Assembly (NCBI GenBank): GCA_017555205.1
Contig: JAFZGW010000019.1
Location: 35,387 to 99,386 of the forward strand
Length of the DNA: 64,000 bases
Reading direction: 5' to 3'
From: Akkermansia sp.
Lineage (GTDB): Bacteria > Verrucomicrobiota > Verrucomicrobiia > Verrucomicrobiales > Akkermansiaceae
Position numbers and translations under genes: made by a program. Positions 16,984 through 25,997 of the stretch are shown one piece after another. Within the stretch, counting starts at the first letter, position 1. Each line of letters starts with the position of its first letter. Under the pieces are notes generated by a model. It was not told where the DNA came from and ran no database searches. It saw only the letters and a list, made by a program, of their open reading frames with translations.

Positions 16984-19302
16984 TTATTTAGCATTAGTAA
17001 ATTGATAGGAATAACCAAGCTCACCGTTTACGCGGTACTTCTCACCTTTTTTTGAATTCGGCTTGGCCTGTATCTTCAGAACAGCAGGAGTGTTCAGCTG
17101 TATCTTGCCGGTACTATTAGTGCCAACCACAAGCACCTTGCTGGAGCCCACGCGAAGGTAGACCAGCTGCGTGCCATCGTAACCGAGCTCCTGCTGCAGC
17201 CTGTGGTACTCCTCCACCGGCACCGTGCACAGAGGCTGCTCGCCGTCCGGAGCATTCTCACCATCCCAAGCCCAGTTCGCCTGCCTCGGTTGACTGCGAG
17301 CCACGAACAACCGGCGAGCCTCCTGCTGCTCAGCTCGTTTCTCCGCCTCCTTGGCAGACTTCTCCGCCTCGCGCTTCTCCGCAGCCTCCTGCCGTTCCTT
17401 CGCCTTCTTCGCTGCAGCACTGTTCTCAGCCTCAGCCTGCTTCATTTTGCCGAGCTTTTTGTAATCCCCTGCAGCGGTCTCGCGGAAACTTTTCGACAAA
17501 TCCACATCCCCCTGCTGAATAGCTTTCTCTCGCTGAGCCAAAGCGGCCACCCCCAAATCACTGGGCAACGGCTTGCTGAGCACATCACGGGTCAGCGCCA
17601 CTTCGTTGGCGTAGCCGGTATAGACAGCCTGCCCCGACTGGTTCACATCCACACGCCCCCTCAACTCCTCCACGACCGCAGCCGTGTAGTAGTCCTGCGC
17701 AGCGTCCTGAGCAGCCTTCTTCTGTTGCGGGTACACATTCTCCTTGTACCATGCATAAAAAGCCCCCGCATTCTCATTGAACTCGTCTCTCTCGGCATCA
17801 TCATCTTCAGGATCCAGAGCTTCAGCGTACGGATTGAACTCAGTTCTGTACTTCCGATAGACACCCAACAAATCAAACCACTTCTTGCGCTGCACGTCAT
17901 CCGAGCCCTTCTCCCATTCCGGGTACGTCCCGTCAGACTTCTTCTTCAGCATCGGGTCTAGAGCCTCCATGCTCTTCCACTCCTGCCCGGAACCAAACGT
18001 GGGCTCGTGAACCTTAGCATCCACCATGCGCTGAATGGTAGGCATGTTCACCTTCGTAGTACCCGCCTGCGCACGCTGGCGCATCTCCTCCACGATAGCT
18101 CTAGTCCTCGCCTTGCCAACCTCAGCGTCCCCATTGCCAAGCGCAGCATAAATCCCCGAGTCGTCAAACTGTTTCAGAATCTGCTCCGTGCTCACCTCCG
18201 GATTCTCCACCGCCGAGTCCATCGTAATGCGCGCCACCATGCCCCTGCACGTATCCACATCCAGCTCACCCTTAGCCTCCGCCTGCGCAGCCACACGCTG
18301 CACCGTCTCCGGAGCCGTCACCGGACAACTGAAATGCTCCTTGCCCATGTCATCCGTCATCGTCAGCACTTTCCGGTCAAACGTAAAATCATCCACCAAT
18401 GCTATTCTCTCACTCTCCGGCAGCATCGTGTACGCATCCAGCGAGTTAGGCTCCGGCAACACACCATCCCACGCACTCACCAGCTGCGGAGCCACTACCT
18501 CCTCCGGCGCAACCACCGCAGCCTGCTGCATCGGAGCAGTATCAGGAACCTCCGCCTTAGCTTCACCCTTTGCTTCGCCTGCGCTTGCCACCATCGCCAG
18601 CGCTGCATTTGCCCCGCTGTACTCCTTGCCCCCCAACGTCACCACCTGTGGCACACCCGCGCGCGCAGCTGCACCCAGCCCACGCAAGCGCTTATTCTCC
18701 ATGCGCACCTTCAGCAACTCACCTCGGCTACGCGGTATAATACCCATCTGCACGCCGCGATCAATCAGCGAAAACACCTCCCCCTGCTGCCCGCGTTCCT
18801 CGGCAAGCTCCAGCGCATCGCGCCACGACCCCTCCATCTTCTCGCGCTGCACCGACTCCCACGTCTGCCCGATACTGTCCAGCAACCGCGCACCGGTCAG
18901 CCCCGCCTTCTGCTGCATCTGCTGCCGTCTCTCCGGGTCAATGATATTCACACCAATGCCCCCCAGAGCCTTGTCGACACGTGCCTTCATGTCGGCCATC
19001 TGAGTCTCGCGGATATTACCCGCCTTGTCGAAAAACGCCTCCTCATGCCCATCAGGCAGATGGAGTCTGCGCTCCATCTCCTTGCGCGTCGAATCCTGCA
19101 GCGCCATCAGCGCACGCTCACTCTCAAACTCATTCTTCGCGTCCTCCATCTGCGCACCGGTACGCACCAGCTGCCCAACCTGAGCAGCCACATGGCGCAT
19201 ACCCTCGGCCACAGCGTCACTCATCACATCACGCGGCACTACCGGCTGAGCAACCGGAGCCACAGCCACGCGCTCGCCATTATACATTTCCTCCTTGTAC
19301 AT
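16984..19302 (-). CDS. Internal virion protein, gp15-like position
   Basis: 772 residues, close to T7 gp15 in length and order, although sequence similarity cannot be tested here. Largely helical and charged, with an alanine/glutamate/lysine-rich coiled-coil section near residues 620-690. The C-terminus (LGYSYQFTNAK) is followed 21 bases later by the giant gene. Probably forms part of the ejected core channel with its two neighbours; this is inferred from gene order. Confidence 0.65.
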   Translation of the reverse strand: MYKEEMYNGERVAVAPVAQPVVPRDVMSDAVAEGMRHVAAQVGQLVRTGAQMEDAKNEFESERALMALQDSTRKEMERRLHLPDGHEEAFFDKAGNIRETQMADMKARVDKALGGIGVNIIDPERRQQMQQKAGLTGARLLDSIGQTWESVQREKMEGSWRDALELAEERGQQGEVFSLIDRGVQMGIIPRSRGELLKVRMENKRLRGLGAAARAGVPQVVTLGGKEYSGANAALAMVASAGEAKGEAKAEVPDTAPMQQAAVVAPEEVVAPQLVSAWDGVLPEPNSLDAYTMLPESERIALVDDFTFDRKVLTMTDDMGKEHFSCPVTAPETVQRVAAQAEAKGELDVDTCRGMVARITMDSAVENPEVSTEQILKQFDDSGIYAALGNGDAEVGKARTRAIVEEMRQRAQAGTTKVNMPTIQRMVDAKVHEPTFGSGQEWKSMEALDPMLKKKSDGTYPEWEKGSDDVQRKKWFDLLGVYRKYRTEFNPYAEALDPEDDDAERDEFNENAGAFYAWYKENVYPQQKKAAQDAAQDYYTAAVVEELRGRVDVNQSGQAVYTGYANEVALTRDVLSKPLPSDLGVAALAQREKAIQQGDVDLSKSFRETAAGDYKKLGKMKQAEAENSAAAKKAKERQEAAEKREAEKSAKEAEKRAEQQEARRLFVARSQPRQANWAWDGENAPDGEQPLCTVPVEEYHRLQQELGYDGTQLVYLRVGSSKVLVVGTNSTGKIQLNTPAVLKIQAKPNSKKGEKYRVNGELGYSYQFTNAK

Positions 19303-19304
19303 AA

Positions 19305-20039
19305 TCAGTTACGATAAACGTTATCCTTATCAAACAGGCCAATGAGATTGCGCTGCCACGTGTCCCCCGCATACGCAGCCGTGAACGGATTGCTCGCAGC
19401 CAACAGCCCGGCTCCGCCATCAGCGCCATACACGCCACCCAGCACACCATTGCGCCACAGACTCGCCGCCTTCACATCCCCCTTGGCAATCGCCGCAGCG
19501 TTCGCCTTGTTGAATTCCTCCGCGCGACCGTAGCCATCAATCGCACCGCCCACAGCACCCACAACACCGCCCAGCGCCGACATGAATGCCCCTGTCCTGC
19601 TAGCCTTCGCCATCGCCGCGTACTGCTGAGCCTCAATCTCTGCAGCCCTCAGAGCCATATCCCCTTGCCTGCGCTGCGTAATCGCCGCGTCCGCAGCGTC
19701 CATGCTGGCCGTGCTCCCACTGCGCGCCAAATCCGCCATCTCCTGCGTATGCACCTTGTTGGCAATCTCCTCGGCTTTGCTACCACTGCCATCCGAAGTA
19801 AACCCGCTGGCTGCATTTGCATTGCGCGCTGCCCCCATGTCACGTCGGCGGTTCCCCGCCATACGAGCCATATTCTCCGCCACCGTCCGCAGGTTCGCCT
19901 TCGCAGCCTGCTCCGTCGACGTCGCCTGAGCGTACGCAGCATTCTTCTGAGCCCGCCCATTGACAAGCGCCAGGTTCTTCTTCGCACTGTACTGCCCCGC
20001 CTGAGACAGCCCGCCAACTACTGAAGTTATTACACCCAT
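19305..20039 (-). CDS. Internal virion protein, gp14-like position
   Basis: 244 residues, alanine-rich helix through the middle (residues 25-160) and a glycine/alanine-rich hydrophobic segment (about 150-170: LGGVVGAVGGAIDGYG), features of small ejected proteins that insert in membranes in T7-like phages. The N-terminus MGVITSVVGG resembles that of the small protein at 24630-24929. Start 2 bases after the upstream stop; the downstream gene begins 3 bases after its stop, so translation is probably coupled. Confidence 0.65.
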   Translation of the reverse strand: MGVITSVVGGLSQAGQYSAKKNLALVNGRAQKNAAYAQATSTEQAAKANLRTVAENMARMAGNRRRDMGAARNANAASGFTSDGSGSKAEEIANKVHTQEMADLARSGSTASMDAADAAITQRRQGDMALRAAEIEAQQYAAMAKASRTGAFMSALGGVVGAVGGAIDGYGRAEEFNKANAAAIAKGDVKAASLWRNGVLGGVYGADGGAGLLAASNPFTAAYAGDTWQRNLIGLFDKDNVYRN

Positions 20040-20040
20040 A

Positions 20041-20637
20041 TCACTTGTTCCGTATCATGTTCTGCAGCAGCGTGCGCGGCGACTTGTCATTGCTCCAGTG
20101 CTGCTGCGCGTCCTGGTAGATAGCCTTGTAAAAATACTCCTCAGCCTCCGCCTTCAGAGCCTGAGCCAAATGAGAATTGCTCGTGATAGCCATGCACACC
20201 TTGCTCGCCAGCAACCTCACCAGCCCCTCCACAAACAGCGCACAGCGCCCCTCAGCAAGCACACTCAGCTCACCCAGCAGGTCACAGTGGTACGCAATAA
20301 ACAGCCCATCTGCACACTCATCCAACGGCACCAACACACCCTCCGCGCACAACTCTGGGTACGTCACCTTGCGCCCATCTGCGCGTGTCCACGCTGTCAC
20401 CGTCACGCAATCAATCGGCAACTGGTACAGCGCCTTGCCGAATGCCGCATGAGCCTCACTCTCCACCCTCTCCAACTTCGCATGCCTCAGCGTAAAGCTC
20501 CAGTTGTACCTCGCACACGCCTCCAACATCGTCGGCTTGTACGCAATCTCGCAAGGATCCTGCGTCGGAGCATGCTCCACGTACTCGGCCTGCCCGATAC
20601 ATTGCATAGCTCGCCTGTAAATTGACCTTCTATCCAT
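20041..20637 (-). CDS. Tail tubular protein A-like (gp11-like) adaptor
   Basis: 198 residues from ATG 20637 (MDRRSIYRRAM); T7 gp11 is 196. The pattern of N-terminal helix with ACARYNWSFTLRHAKL, then YQLPIDCVTV, is typical of tubular A-type proteins, where an Ala-Cys-x-x-x-W-x-F/A-R segment and a LP-x-D/C strand are usual. It forms the portal-tail adaptor ring. The longer frame to 20727 would read through the promoter block and terminator and is rejected. The TAGAAT box ends 7 bases before the ATG. Confidence 0.75.
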   Translation of the reverse strand: MDRRSIYRRAMQCIGQAEYVEHAPTQDPCEIAYKPTMLEACARYNWSFTLRHAKLERVESEAHAAFGKALYQLPIDCVTVTAWTRADGRKVTYPELCAEGVLVPLDECADGLFIAYHCDLLGELSVLAEGRCALFVEGLVRLLASKVCMAITSNSHLAQALKAEAEEYFYKAIYQDAQQHWSNDKSPRTLLQNMIRNK

Positions 20638-20644
20638 ACCCCCT

Positions 20645-20684
20645 ATTCTACCGCCCCTCGCCCAAAATAAAATCGTGACGGTGT
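20645..20684 (-). promoter_or_regulatory. Late regulatory block, copy a
   Basis: On the minus strand: ACACCGTCACG, then ATTTTATTTT, 13 bases, TAGAAT. The same geometry occurs at 21899-21938, 27576-27615 and 33870-33909. Here GTGAC-ACC-GTCAC can also form a short hairpin followed by T-rich sequence, so it may double as a terminator. Confidence 0.65.
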
Positions 20685-20692
20685 CACCCCGC

Positions 20693-20726
20693 AAAAAAAT
20701 TGCCGGTTCCCACTCGGGAACCGGCA
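20693..20726 (-). terminator. Terminator of the capsid gene
   Basis: On the minus strand a 10-bp stem TGCCGGTTCC/GGAACCGGCA is followed by A-A and seven T. It lies between the capsid stop at 20755 and late block copy a, isolating the two units. Confidence 0.85.
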
Positions 20727-20754
20727 TGTATGGGTACAGACGCTAGATGAAAAT

Positions 20755-21888
20755 TTAAGACGATTGCGATGTTTCTACAATACCCTCATCGCACAAAATG
20801 TTAATGAATGCATCATCTCGACGACGAGTAGCCCCCATCATCATTGTGGCGCCGGCATAGATAGTGCTCTTGAGGTTGCCGGGTTCCTTGACCTCAAATC
20901 GCACGTCGTCCCAAATGCCGTAAACCAAATCGTCTCGATGGTAAACAGGACAGGCACGCACCCAACGGTCACCAACCTTCACAAGCGGAAGTTGATCAGT
21001 AATAAGCAACTTACAGCCCATGATGGTATCAGGCATGCCGTTTTTCAGCACCTGATAACCATAAAGCACGCTCTGCATTTCCGGGTCATTCAGAATATCG
21101 AGCGCCTGCTTATGAGTCATGCACGCGACCAGCTGCCCCTTTGCATGTCGAGAACGCAGCGCCGTGATGGCAGCAATTAGCTTTTCTTTCTTGTAGCCGG
21201 TCACCTCAGGAGAACCGGTCTTCACATAGTTTACCGGAATAACAGGAGTCTTGGCAAGGTTAAGCACAGAAGACGATGTATAATCGTCAATCTTCGACAG
21301 CGGAGTATCGTTACCAACAACAAGAGGCTCAAGCTCAATGGGAACAACAACGTCGCCATATTTGCCCTCGTAGGCATCACCGAAAATACCGGAGGTCGTA
21401 CCGCCCTTATACAAGGATTTTTCCTGAGCTCCAGTGATATAATCATACTTGCGAATAATCTTCTCGCCATTCACAACCGAAGATGTTGTAGTACAAGTAC
21501 AACTGCCGATAAGAATGCTATCCGTAGCACGTGCTGCGGCCTTGCCCTGCTGCACAGCTATATGCGTCAGGTTGATGGGCAGGTTATCAAGGAAGTGCGG
21601 GTCAAGCGTGTTCAGCTCAGCCCAGTCATCCATGATAACCGGTCGAATAGCACGCCAGCCGTAGCTGTCATCCGTTGCATTAATCTCTTCTTTTCGCGAG
21701 TTTCGAAAACCGAACTCACGTGTGCCGGACGTAGGAATGAGGTGCACAGCTACATTGCCCACCTGTTCTACGCTGGCATAGTTTTTCAGCTCTGAGGTTT
21801 CCTGCTGAAATGCCTCAATGAACTGCTTATCTCGCCCCTCGGCGTACATGCCGACGGTGTCAAATTGAGTTTGGGTTGTTTCTGCCAT
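20755..21888 (-). CDS. Major capsid protein
   Basis: 377 residues. Position after the scaffold gene and before the tubular A gene, and its own promoter-like block and terminator, match a highly expressed major capsid gene. Recognisable capsid-like features are an N-terminal arm (QETSELKNYASVEQVGNVAVHLI), HIAVQQGKAAARATDSILIG, a glycine-rich middle and a C-terminal G-A-T-M-M-M-G-A-T-R-R strand pattern. The specific HK97-fold family is not certain. Capsid proteins of T7-like phages are 345-398 residues. Confidence 0.75.
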   Translation of the reverse strand: MAETTQTQFDTVGMYAEGRDKQFIEAFQQETSELKNYASVEQVGNVAVHLIPTSGTREFGFRNSRKEEINATDDSYGWRAIRPVIMDDWAELNTLDPHFLDNLPINLTHIAVQQGKAAARATDSILIGSCTCTTTSSVVNGEKIIRKYDYITGAQEKSLYKGGTTSGIFGDAYEGKYGDVVVPIELEPLVVGNDTPLSKIDDYTSSSVLNLAKTPVIPVNYVKTGSPEVTGYKKEKLIAAITALRSRHAKGQLVACMTHKQALDILNDPEMQSVLYGYQVLKNGMPDTIMGCKLLITDQLPLVKVGDRWVRACPVYHRDDLVYGIWDDVRFEVKEPGNLKSTIYAGATMMMGATRRRDDAFINILCDEGIVETSQSS

Positions 21889-21898
21889 AACAACTCCG

Positions 21899-21938
21899 TG
21901 TTACCACATATTTCACCAAAATAAAATCGTGACGGTGT
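21899..21938 (-). promoter_or_regulatory. Late regulatory block, copy d
   Basis: ACACCGTCACG and ATTTTATTTT are identical to the other copies; the -10 position here reads GTAACA, a poor match. The block also forms the 3' arm of a 13-bp stem (one mismatch) with 21945-21957, followed by T-rich sequence, so it is probably also the terminator of the scaffold unit. It precedes the major capsid gene by 10 bases. Confidence 0.6.
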
Positions 21939-21969
21939 CGTCTTACACCGCCACGATATAAAAAACACC

Positions 21970-22665
21970 TCAATACAAGCGCCTGCCGACCAGCTTATTC
22001 ACGCGCTCGGCCACAGACTTGTACTCGGGATGGCTCGGGTTCATGAGCACCTGAAACTCGTGACTCTTCGGGTCGTTCATGATTCGGCTGTACTCCGTTG
22101 CCGGGTCCTCCTTCGCTGCCTGCTTCGTGCCGACACTTCCCCCCTCGCCCATGCGTGAGCGCAGATGGTTCACCAGCTTGAACACCGCCGGATTCATCAG
22201 CCCCGCCACCTCGCTCTCAGAGATAACACCCTCCTTCAGCATGCCATGCAGCGTAGCCTTCGTACCCTTCATGTTCTTGCCGAAATCAGCGCCCCACACA
22301 TCCTCCAGAGCCTTGTAAGCAGCCTGCCCCTGAGCGATAGCGTCCTCCTTCAGACCACGGCACACAGCCGCCACAAACTTACTGCCCGCCTCAGCACTGA
22401 TGCCAGCCTCTCGCGCATGCTTCGTTATCATGCTGCGCACATCGTCAGTCCCGCCGAAAGCGTCGCCGAAGTCCAGCAGGTACTCACCCTGCTGCTCCTC
22501 CGCCTCAGCGCTTTCCTCGCTCTCCTCCTCCGGCTCACCCGTGAAGTCAAACGGGTTCTGCACCTCCTCACCGGCCTCGGTAGTAGTCTCCACCGGCACC
22601 TCGGGAGTTGCCTCAATATCCCCGGCCTCAACCGGCGTATCTGTAGTATTGGTTTCTTCGTCCAT
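21970..22665 (-). CDS. Capsid scaffolding protein
   Basis: 231 residues with a strongly acidic N-terminal third (residues 1-70, many E and D) and a helical C-terminal part (HLRSRMGEG, NPSHPEYKSVAERVNKLVGRRLY). Acidic scaffolds placed between portal and major capsid genes are the rule in T7-like and other podovirus genomes, and the basic C-terminus would be the coat-binding end. It lies 42 bases after the 89-residue gene. Confidence 0.75.
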   Translation of the reverse strand: MDEETNTTDTPVEAGDIEATPEVPVETTTEAGEEVQNPFDFTGEPEEESEESAEAEEQQGEYLLDFGDAFGGTDDVRSMITKHAREAGISAEAGSKFVAAVCRGLKEDAIAQGQAAYKALEDVWGADFGKNMKGTKATLHGMLKEGVISESEVAGLMNPAVFKLVNHLRSRMGEGGSVGTKQAAKEDPATEYSRIMNDPKSHEFQVLMNPSHPEYKSVAERVNKLVGRRLY

Positions 22666-22706
22666 GTCTGTAATTATGTTTTAAGAAATTTCGCCAAATC
22701 CTGCAA

Positions 22707-22976
22707 TTATACTTTCAATTCCGCGTCCTCGCGCATACGCAGCACAGTCTGCACCAGCCCACGCTCACCATCGCGCACCGCAGCCATCAGCGACAACGTG
22801 TGCGCGTCCTGAGCCAACGGCTGCAGGTTCTGGTCACGGAACTGGAACACCGGCATATCATAGTGAGCCATTTCCCGCAGCAGCTTCATCGCCTCAGGAC
22901 TGATGCCGTCCGCCAGCACCTTGCAGCGTCTCAGGTACTCCCTCTTCCCGGCCTCCTCTCGTTGCTTCGCGTTCAT
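22707..22976 (-). CDS. Small hypothetical protein between portal and scaffold
   Basis: 89 residues, charged and helical. Start overlaps the portal stop (ATGA). No family recognised; the fixed place in the head module suggests a minor head or assembly role. Confidence 0.6.
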   Translation of the reverse strand: MNAKQREEAGKREYLRRCKVLADGISPEAMKLLREMAHYDMPVFQFRDQNLQPLAQDAHTLSLMAAVRDGERGLVQTVLRMREDAELKV

Positions 22977-24628
22977 GGTCTCATCATGTTGTTGGGTACT
23001 GCCTTCGCCTGCGTCGCAGCAATGTCAGCCTGCTGCTGCATAAGCTGCAACTGCATTTGCTGCTGAGCTATCTGATCACGCTTCTCCTGCTGATCTTCAG
23101 CCTCAGCAGTCGTGCGCAGGCAATCCGTGTCCACATTGCTCTCGTCCGTAATAAACCGCATGCAATTATACGGCTTGAAGTAATCCATCCACGCCGGGTC
23201 TTGCGTCGCCGAGAACATCTCCAGCGCATAGGTCAGCGACTCCATCAAACCCTGAGCCCTCGCACTCTCCAGTGCCTTGCTCAATCGCCCGAGATAGCGC
23301 ACCTCCGGAGCCGCAATCTTCAGCCCCTTGCCATCGGCACCAACCGGCTCAAACAAATCCTTCGGCATGCCCACCGTCGGGTACTTCTCCAAGCGGAACA
23401 GCAGACAGAACACACGCTCCATCAGCGGTTTGAAGTCCGCCGTAAACTGCGTGAAGGTCTGAGAGAACGTCATCAGCTTCTCATTCTCGCGTATTTGCGC
23501 CTCCGTCGCCGTCATCTGGCGCGTCACCTGAGAAACCGTCTGCAACTGGTTCACAAACAGCGCGTCGTCAATCGCCTGGTTGAACAGCTCCATCTGGTTC
23601 AGCCCCTGCGAGAACTGAGCACTGCTCGCCCACTCTCTCGGCAGACTGGAATTCGCAGCCTCCGGCGAAAGCACCGTCACGCCACCGGCCCGCATGTCAA
23701 TCTGCCCCACCATGTCAGCAGTGGCCAACACTCTCGGGAACGCAGCAGCCTTCGCAGCCTCGGTCATGGCGTCCTCCAGCTCCATCAACCGCTCGATGTC
23801 ACGCTGAACCGGCGCCAACGCACTCTCGCCATACACCTGATTGCCGTACTTCAGGAACCTCGTGGCCATGTACGGGAACTCCTGGTAACCGTCCTCCTTC
23901 AGCACAGTGCGCGTCCCATGCGCGATGTACACGCTCGCGTACGGCATGCGCTTCGGGTTCACCAGACTATCCGCATTACCCCGATGCGCCACGTTTCGCG
24001 GAGTCACCAAGTGCCAGATTTTGAACTCAGTCTTGTACCTCTCCTCCGGCTTGTCCAGCGCAGCCTTCATGTCCTTGTCCAGAGCCTCCTCACCGAACGC
24101 CTGAGCAGCCTGATGCGCCGTAAACTTAAACTCACGGCACACGGTATCAATCTCGTGGTACTTGTTCTCCGCCAGCCTGTAGGTACCCGCAGGCACATGC
24201 GTGAACAGCAAGCGCTTGTTGCGGTCGTCTGCCTCCGTCAGCATGAGTCCCGTCCCCGTCGCGCAGCGGTCAATAATGAGCGAAATGCTCGCCGCGTAGA
24301 AATTGCTACTCTCCAGCTCGTTCTGAGCTATTTGAGTCACGCGCTGGTACCAGTCCTGCTCGTCACTGCTGATATCCTCCGCACGCTTCGCAGATTTGAA
24401 CTTAAACCAGTTCACACCACGCGGAGTAATCATCACCGAGTGAGCGCTGGCCAGCTTCAGCAGCCCCGTCACCGCCCTCTGGCACACACCATCAGGCAAG
24501 CCGTCATCAGGCAGTTGCTGCAGGTCACCGGCACTGATAAGCCTCGGCATGACATGGCGCACATAGCCACGCCACGGACCATCGGATGTCCCCATCAGCG
24601 CCTCCGCTGTTCGTATGTATTCATTCAT
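22973..24628 (-). CDS. Portal (head-tail connector) protein
   Basis: 551 residues, near T7 gp8 (536). Features of the T7-type connector family: N-terminal WRGYVRHVMPRLISAG region, AEDISSDEQDWYQRVTQIAQ, the stem region VYGESALAPVQRDIERLMELEDAMTEAAKAA around residues 265-295, and MTATEAQIREN near residue 370, which matches the usual 'T-A-T-E' helix of connector proteins. It would form the dodecameric ring for DNA packaging. Glutamine-rich C-terminus. Head-module order supports the call. Confidence 0.85.
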   Translation of the reverse strand: MNEYIRTAEALMGTSDGPWRGYVRHVMPRLISAGDLQQLPDDGLPDGVCQRAVTGLLKLASAHSVMITPRGVNWFKFKSAKRAEDISSDEQDWYQRVTQIAQNELESSNFYAASISLIIDRCATGTGLMLTEADDRNKRLLFTHVPAGTYRLAENKYHEIDTVCREFKFTAHQAAQAFGEEALDKDMKAALDKPEERYKTEFKIWHLVTPRNVAHRGNADSLVNPKRMPYASVYIAHGTRTVLKEDGYQEFPYMATRFLKYGNQVYGESALAPVQRDIERLMELEDAMTEAAKAAAFPRVLATADMVGQIDMRAGGVTVLSPEAANSSLPREWASSAQFSQGLNQMELFNQAIDDALFVNQLQTVSQVTRQMTATEAQIRENEKLMTFSQTFTQFTADFKPLMERVFCLLFRLEKYPTVGMPKDLFEPVGADGKGLKIAAPEVRYLGRLSKALESARAQGLMESLTYALEMFSATQDPAWMDYFKPYNCMRFITDESNVDTDCLRTTAEAEDQQEKRDQIAQQQMQLQLMQQQADIAATQAKAVPNNMMRP

Positions 24629-24629
24629 A

Positions 24630-24929
24630 TCAGCCTCCCAGTTTATTACTGTTGCCCAGCAGACTACTCGTCAGCTGAGCATTATTGATAACCGTCCGAG
24701 CAATACCCTGTCGGCGCTTCTTCGCATTCTGTCTGGCAGTTTCGCTCTGCTCAGCCTGCGTCTCCGCCTGCGTCGGTTCTGCTGCACGCGTCTGCACCGT
24801 CACGTTGTTTTTAGCCATCTCGCGCGCCTGCGCTGCAGCTCGCTCCTGAGCCTTCTCCTGCTTGCGCTGAGTATACGCACTGGCACCCACTGCCAGCGCC
24901 GTGCTCACCAATGCTGCTGTCACTCCCAT
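24630..24929 (-). CDS. Small virion-associated protein with N-terminal hydrophobic segment
   Basis: 99 residues from ATG 24929 (MGVTAALVSTALAVGA). The first 17 residues are hydrophobic, the rest is an A/Q/E-rich helix. It lies between the endolysin stop and the portal start, with only 1-2 bases on each side. The N-terminus is like that of the gp14-like protein at 19305-20039. Function unknown; an ejected or lysis-related role are both possible. Confidence 0.6.
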   Translation of the reverse strand: MGVTAALVSTALAVGASAYTQRKQEKAQERAAAQAREMAKNNVTVQTRAAEPTQAETQAEQSETARQNAKKRRQGIARTVINNAQLTSSLLGNSNKLGG

Positions 24930-24931
24930 AC

Positions 24932-25516
24932 TTACTCCTTTCCGAAAACCTCTTCTATCGTCTCGGCAACAATGCGCGCCACGCGCCTCTGCCACTCTCT
25001 CGTCTTTATAAGCGTTCCAAAAGCCCGAGCCTCCCCCGGATTGCTACCGGCAAAACACGGCTCCACCATAAAGAACCGCATGTTGCTCTTCTTGAATGCC
25101 ATCCACCCACGGTCAGCCTCACTGCATATCGGCTTCGCGCCCCTGTCACGCACCCCCAGCAACAACGCCAGGCGATTGCTCAGCACCTGCGCAAACTCGC
25201 GCCCGATTGGATTCTCAACCTCTGCATAATACAGCACCTCGCAGCCCTCAGCCCCCGCACAGGAATTGAAATGCCACTCCAGAGCAATATCCGCCCCGGT
25301 CGCATTCGCAGCCTTGGCAGAGTAGCTCGGCGACGTACCACCTGCCGCCTCACGCTCCGTCTGCACAACGTCATAACCGCGCTCCTCCAGCGCAAGGCAC
25401 AGCCCCGGCAGATAATGACTCGCCAGCGCGTACTCACCGAAGCCCTCGTAATACCCGGCACATACCGTCGCGCCCTCCTTCTTCCGGGCATGCCCCGGTA
25501 GCATAGCAATCTTCAT
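24932..25516 (-). CDS. N-acetylmuramoyl-L-alanine amidase endolysin (amidase_3 type)
   Basis: 194 residues from ATG 25516 (MKIAMLPGHA). Zinc amidase pattern: LPGHA (first His), then a Glu in the YEGFGEYALA region, ALEWHFNS (second His) and a late glutamate near FMVEPCF. These fit the AmiC/CwlM-type amidase that cuts the sugar-peptide bond of peptidoglycan. No signal peptide is seen, so a holin is needed; the two small membrane proteins upstream are the candidates. Start chosen because the longer frame overlaps the upstream gene fully. Confidence 0.82.
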   Translation of the reverse strand: MKIAMLPGHARKKEGATVCAGYYEGFGEYALASHYLPGLCLALEERGYDVVQTEREAAGGTSPSYSAKAANATGADIALEWHFNSCAGAEGCEVLYYAEVENPIGREFAQVLSNRLALLLGVRDRGAKPICSEADRGWMAFKKSNMRFFMVEPCFAGSNPGEARAFGTLIKTREWQRRVARIVAETIEEVFGKE

Positions 25517-25517
25517 A

Positions 25518-25793
25518 TCAATTTCGCTCGTTGATGTGTTCCCTCCCGGCGTCCGCCAGCAACTCATTGGCAGCCTTGGCCAGCTCGCAGTTCCTGCACT
25601 TCTTGCCCAGCTCACGGCTCAGCTCGTGGTTCTCTGTACGCAAGCGTTCGCAGTCGCGTTCTTTGCGGACAATTATCCACACAAGCAACGCAGTGCCCAC
25701 CAAGCTCCCGCCCAGCTGCACAATGTCGGCAGCTTGCGGTATACTTAATACCGCAAGCGTCGCAGCTCCGACCGTCTGAATATAATTAGTCAT
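25518..25793 (-). CDS. Small membrane protein, holin or spanin candidate
   Basis: 91 residues: two short hydrophobic segments (residues about 5-19 and 23-42, ending VWIIVRKERDCERLR) followed by a coiled-coil soluble tail with CRNCE. It lies directly upstream of the amidase and overlaps the preceding gene by 8 bases, the usual place for a holin or i-spanin. Confidence 0.6.
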   Translation of the reverse strand: MTNYIQTVGAATLAVLSIPQAADIVQLGGSLVGTALLVWIIVRKERDCERLRTENHELSRELGKKCRNCELAKAANELLADAGREHINERN

Positions 25794-25995
25794 GGCTGGC
25801 CTCAGCTGCCGGAACCTCCACCTCGGGCTGCACCTGCTGCTCGCCGGAGCAGAACCATGCCACGGCTGCAGCCACAGCGGCTCCAATACCCCAGAGCCAG
25901 CGCTTCCAGCCCGTTGCCTCCTTAGCCTTGTCTGCTGCCGTTGTTGCTACCTTGGCAGCAACACCCCCTACAATCTCTTTTTTGTTCTTATTCAT
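25786..25995 (-). CDS. Small membrane protein of the lysis cassette
   Basis: 69 residues with a basic N-terminus and one hydrophobic segment (WLWGIGAAVAAAVAWF, about residues 33-48) and an acidic tail. A holin-like build. No family recognised with certainty; context is the lysis cassette. Confidence 0.55.
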   Translation of the reverse strand: MNKNKKEIVGGVAAKVATTAADKAKEATGWKRWLWGIGAAVAAAVAWFCSGEQQVQPEVEVPAAEASHD

Positions 25996-25997
25996 AG

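Noticed and set aside
20041..20727. Longer start for the tubular A gene (30 extra residues)
   Set aside because: The extension would translate through a terminator hairpin and the late control block.
23057..24688. 543-codon plus-strand frame opposite the portal gene
   Set aside because: Antisense shadow of the portal gene; composition and lack of signals.
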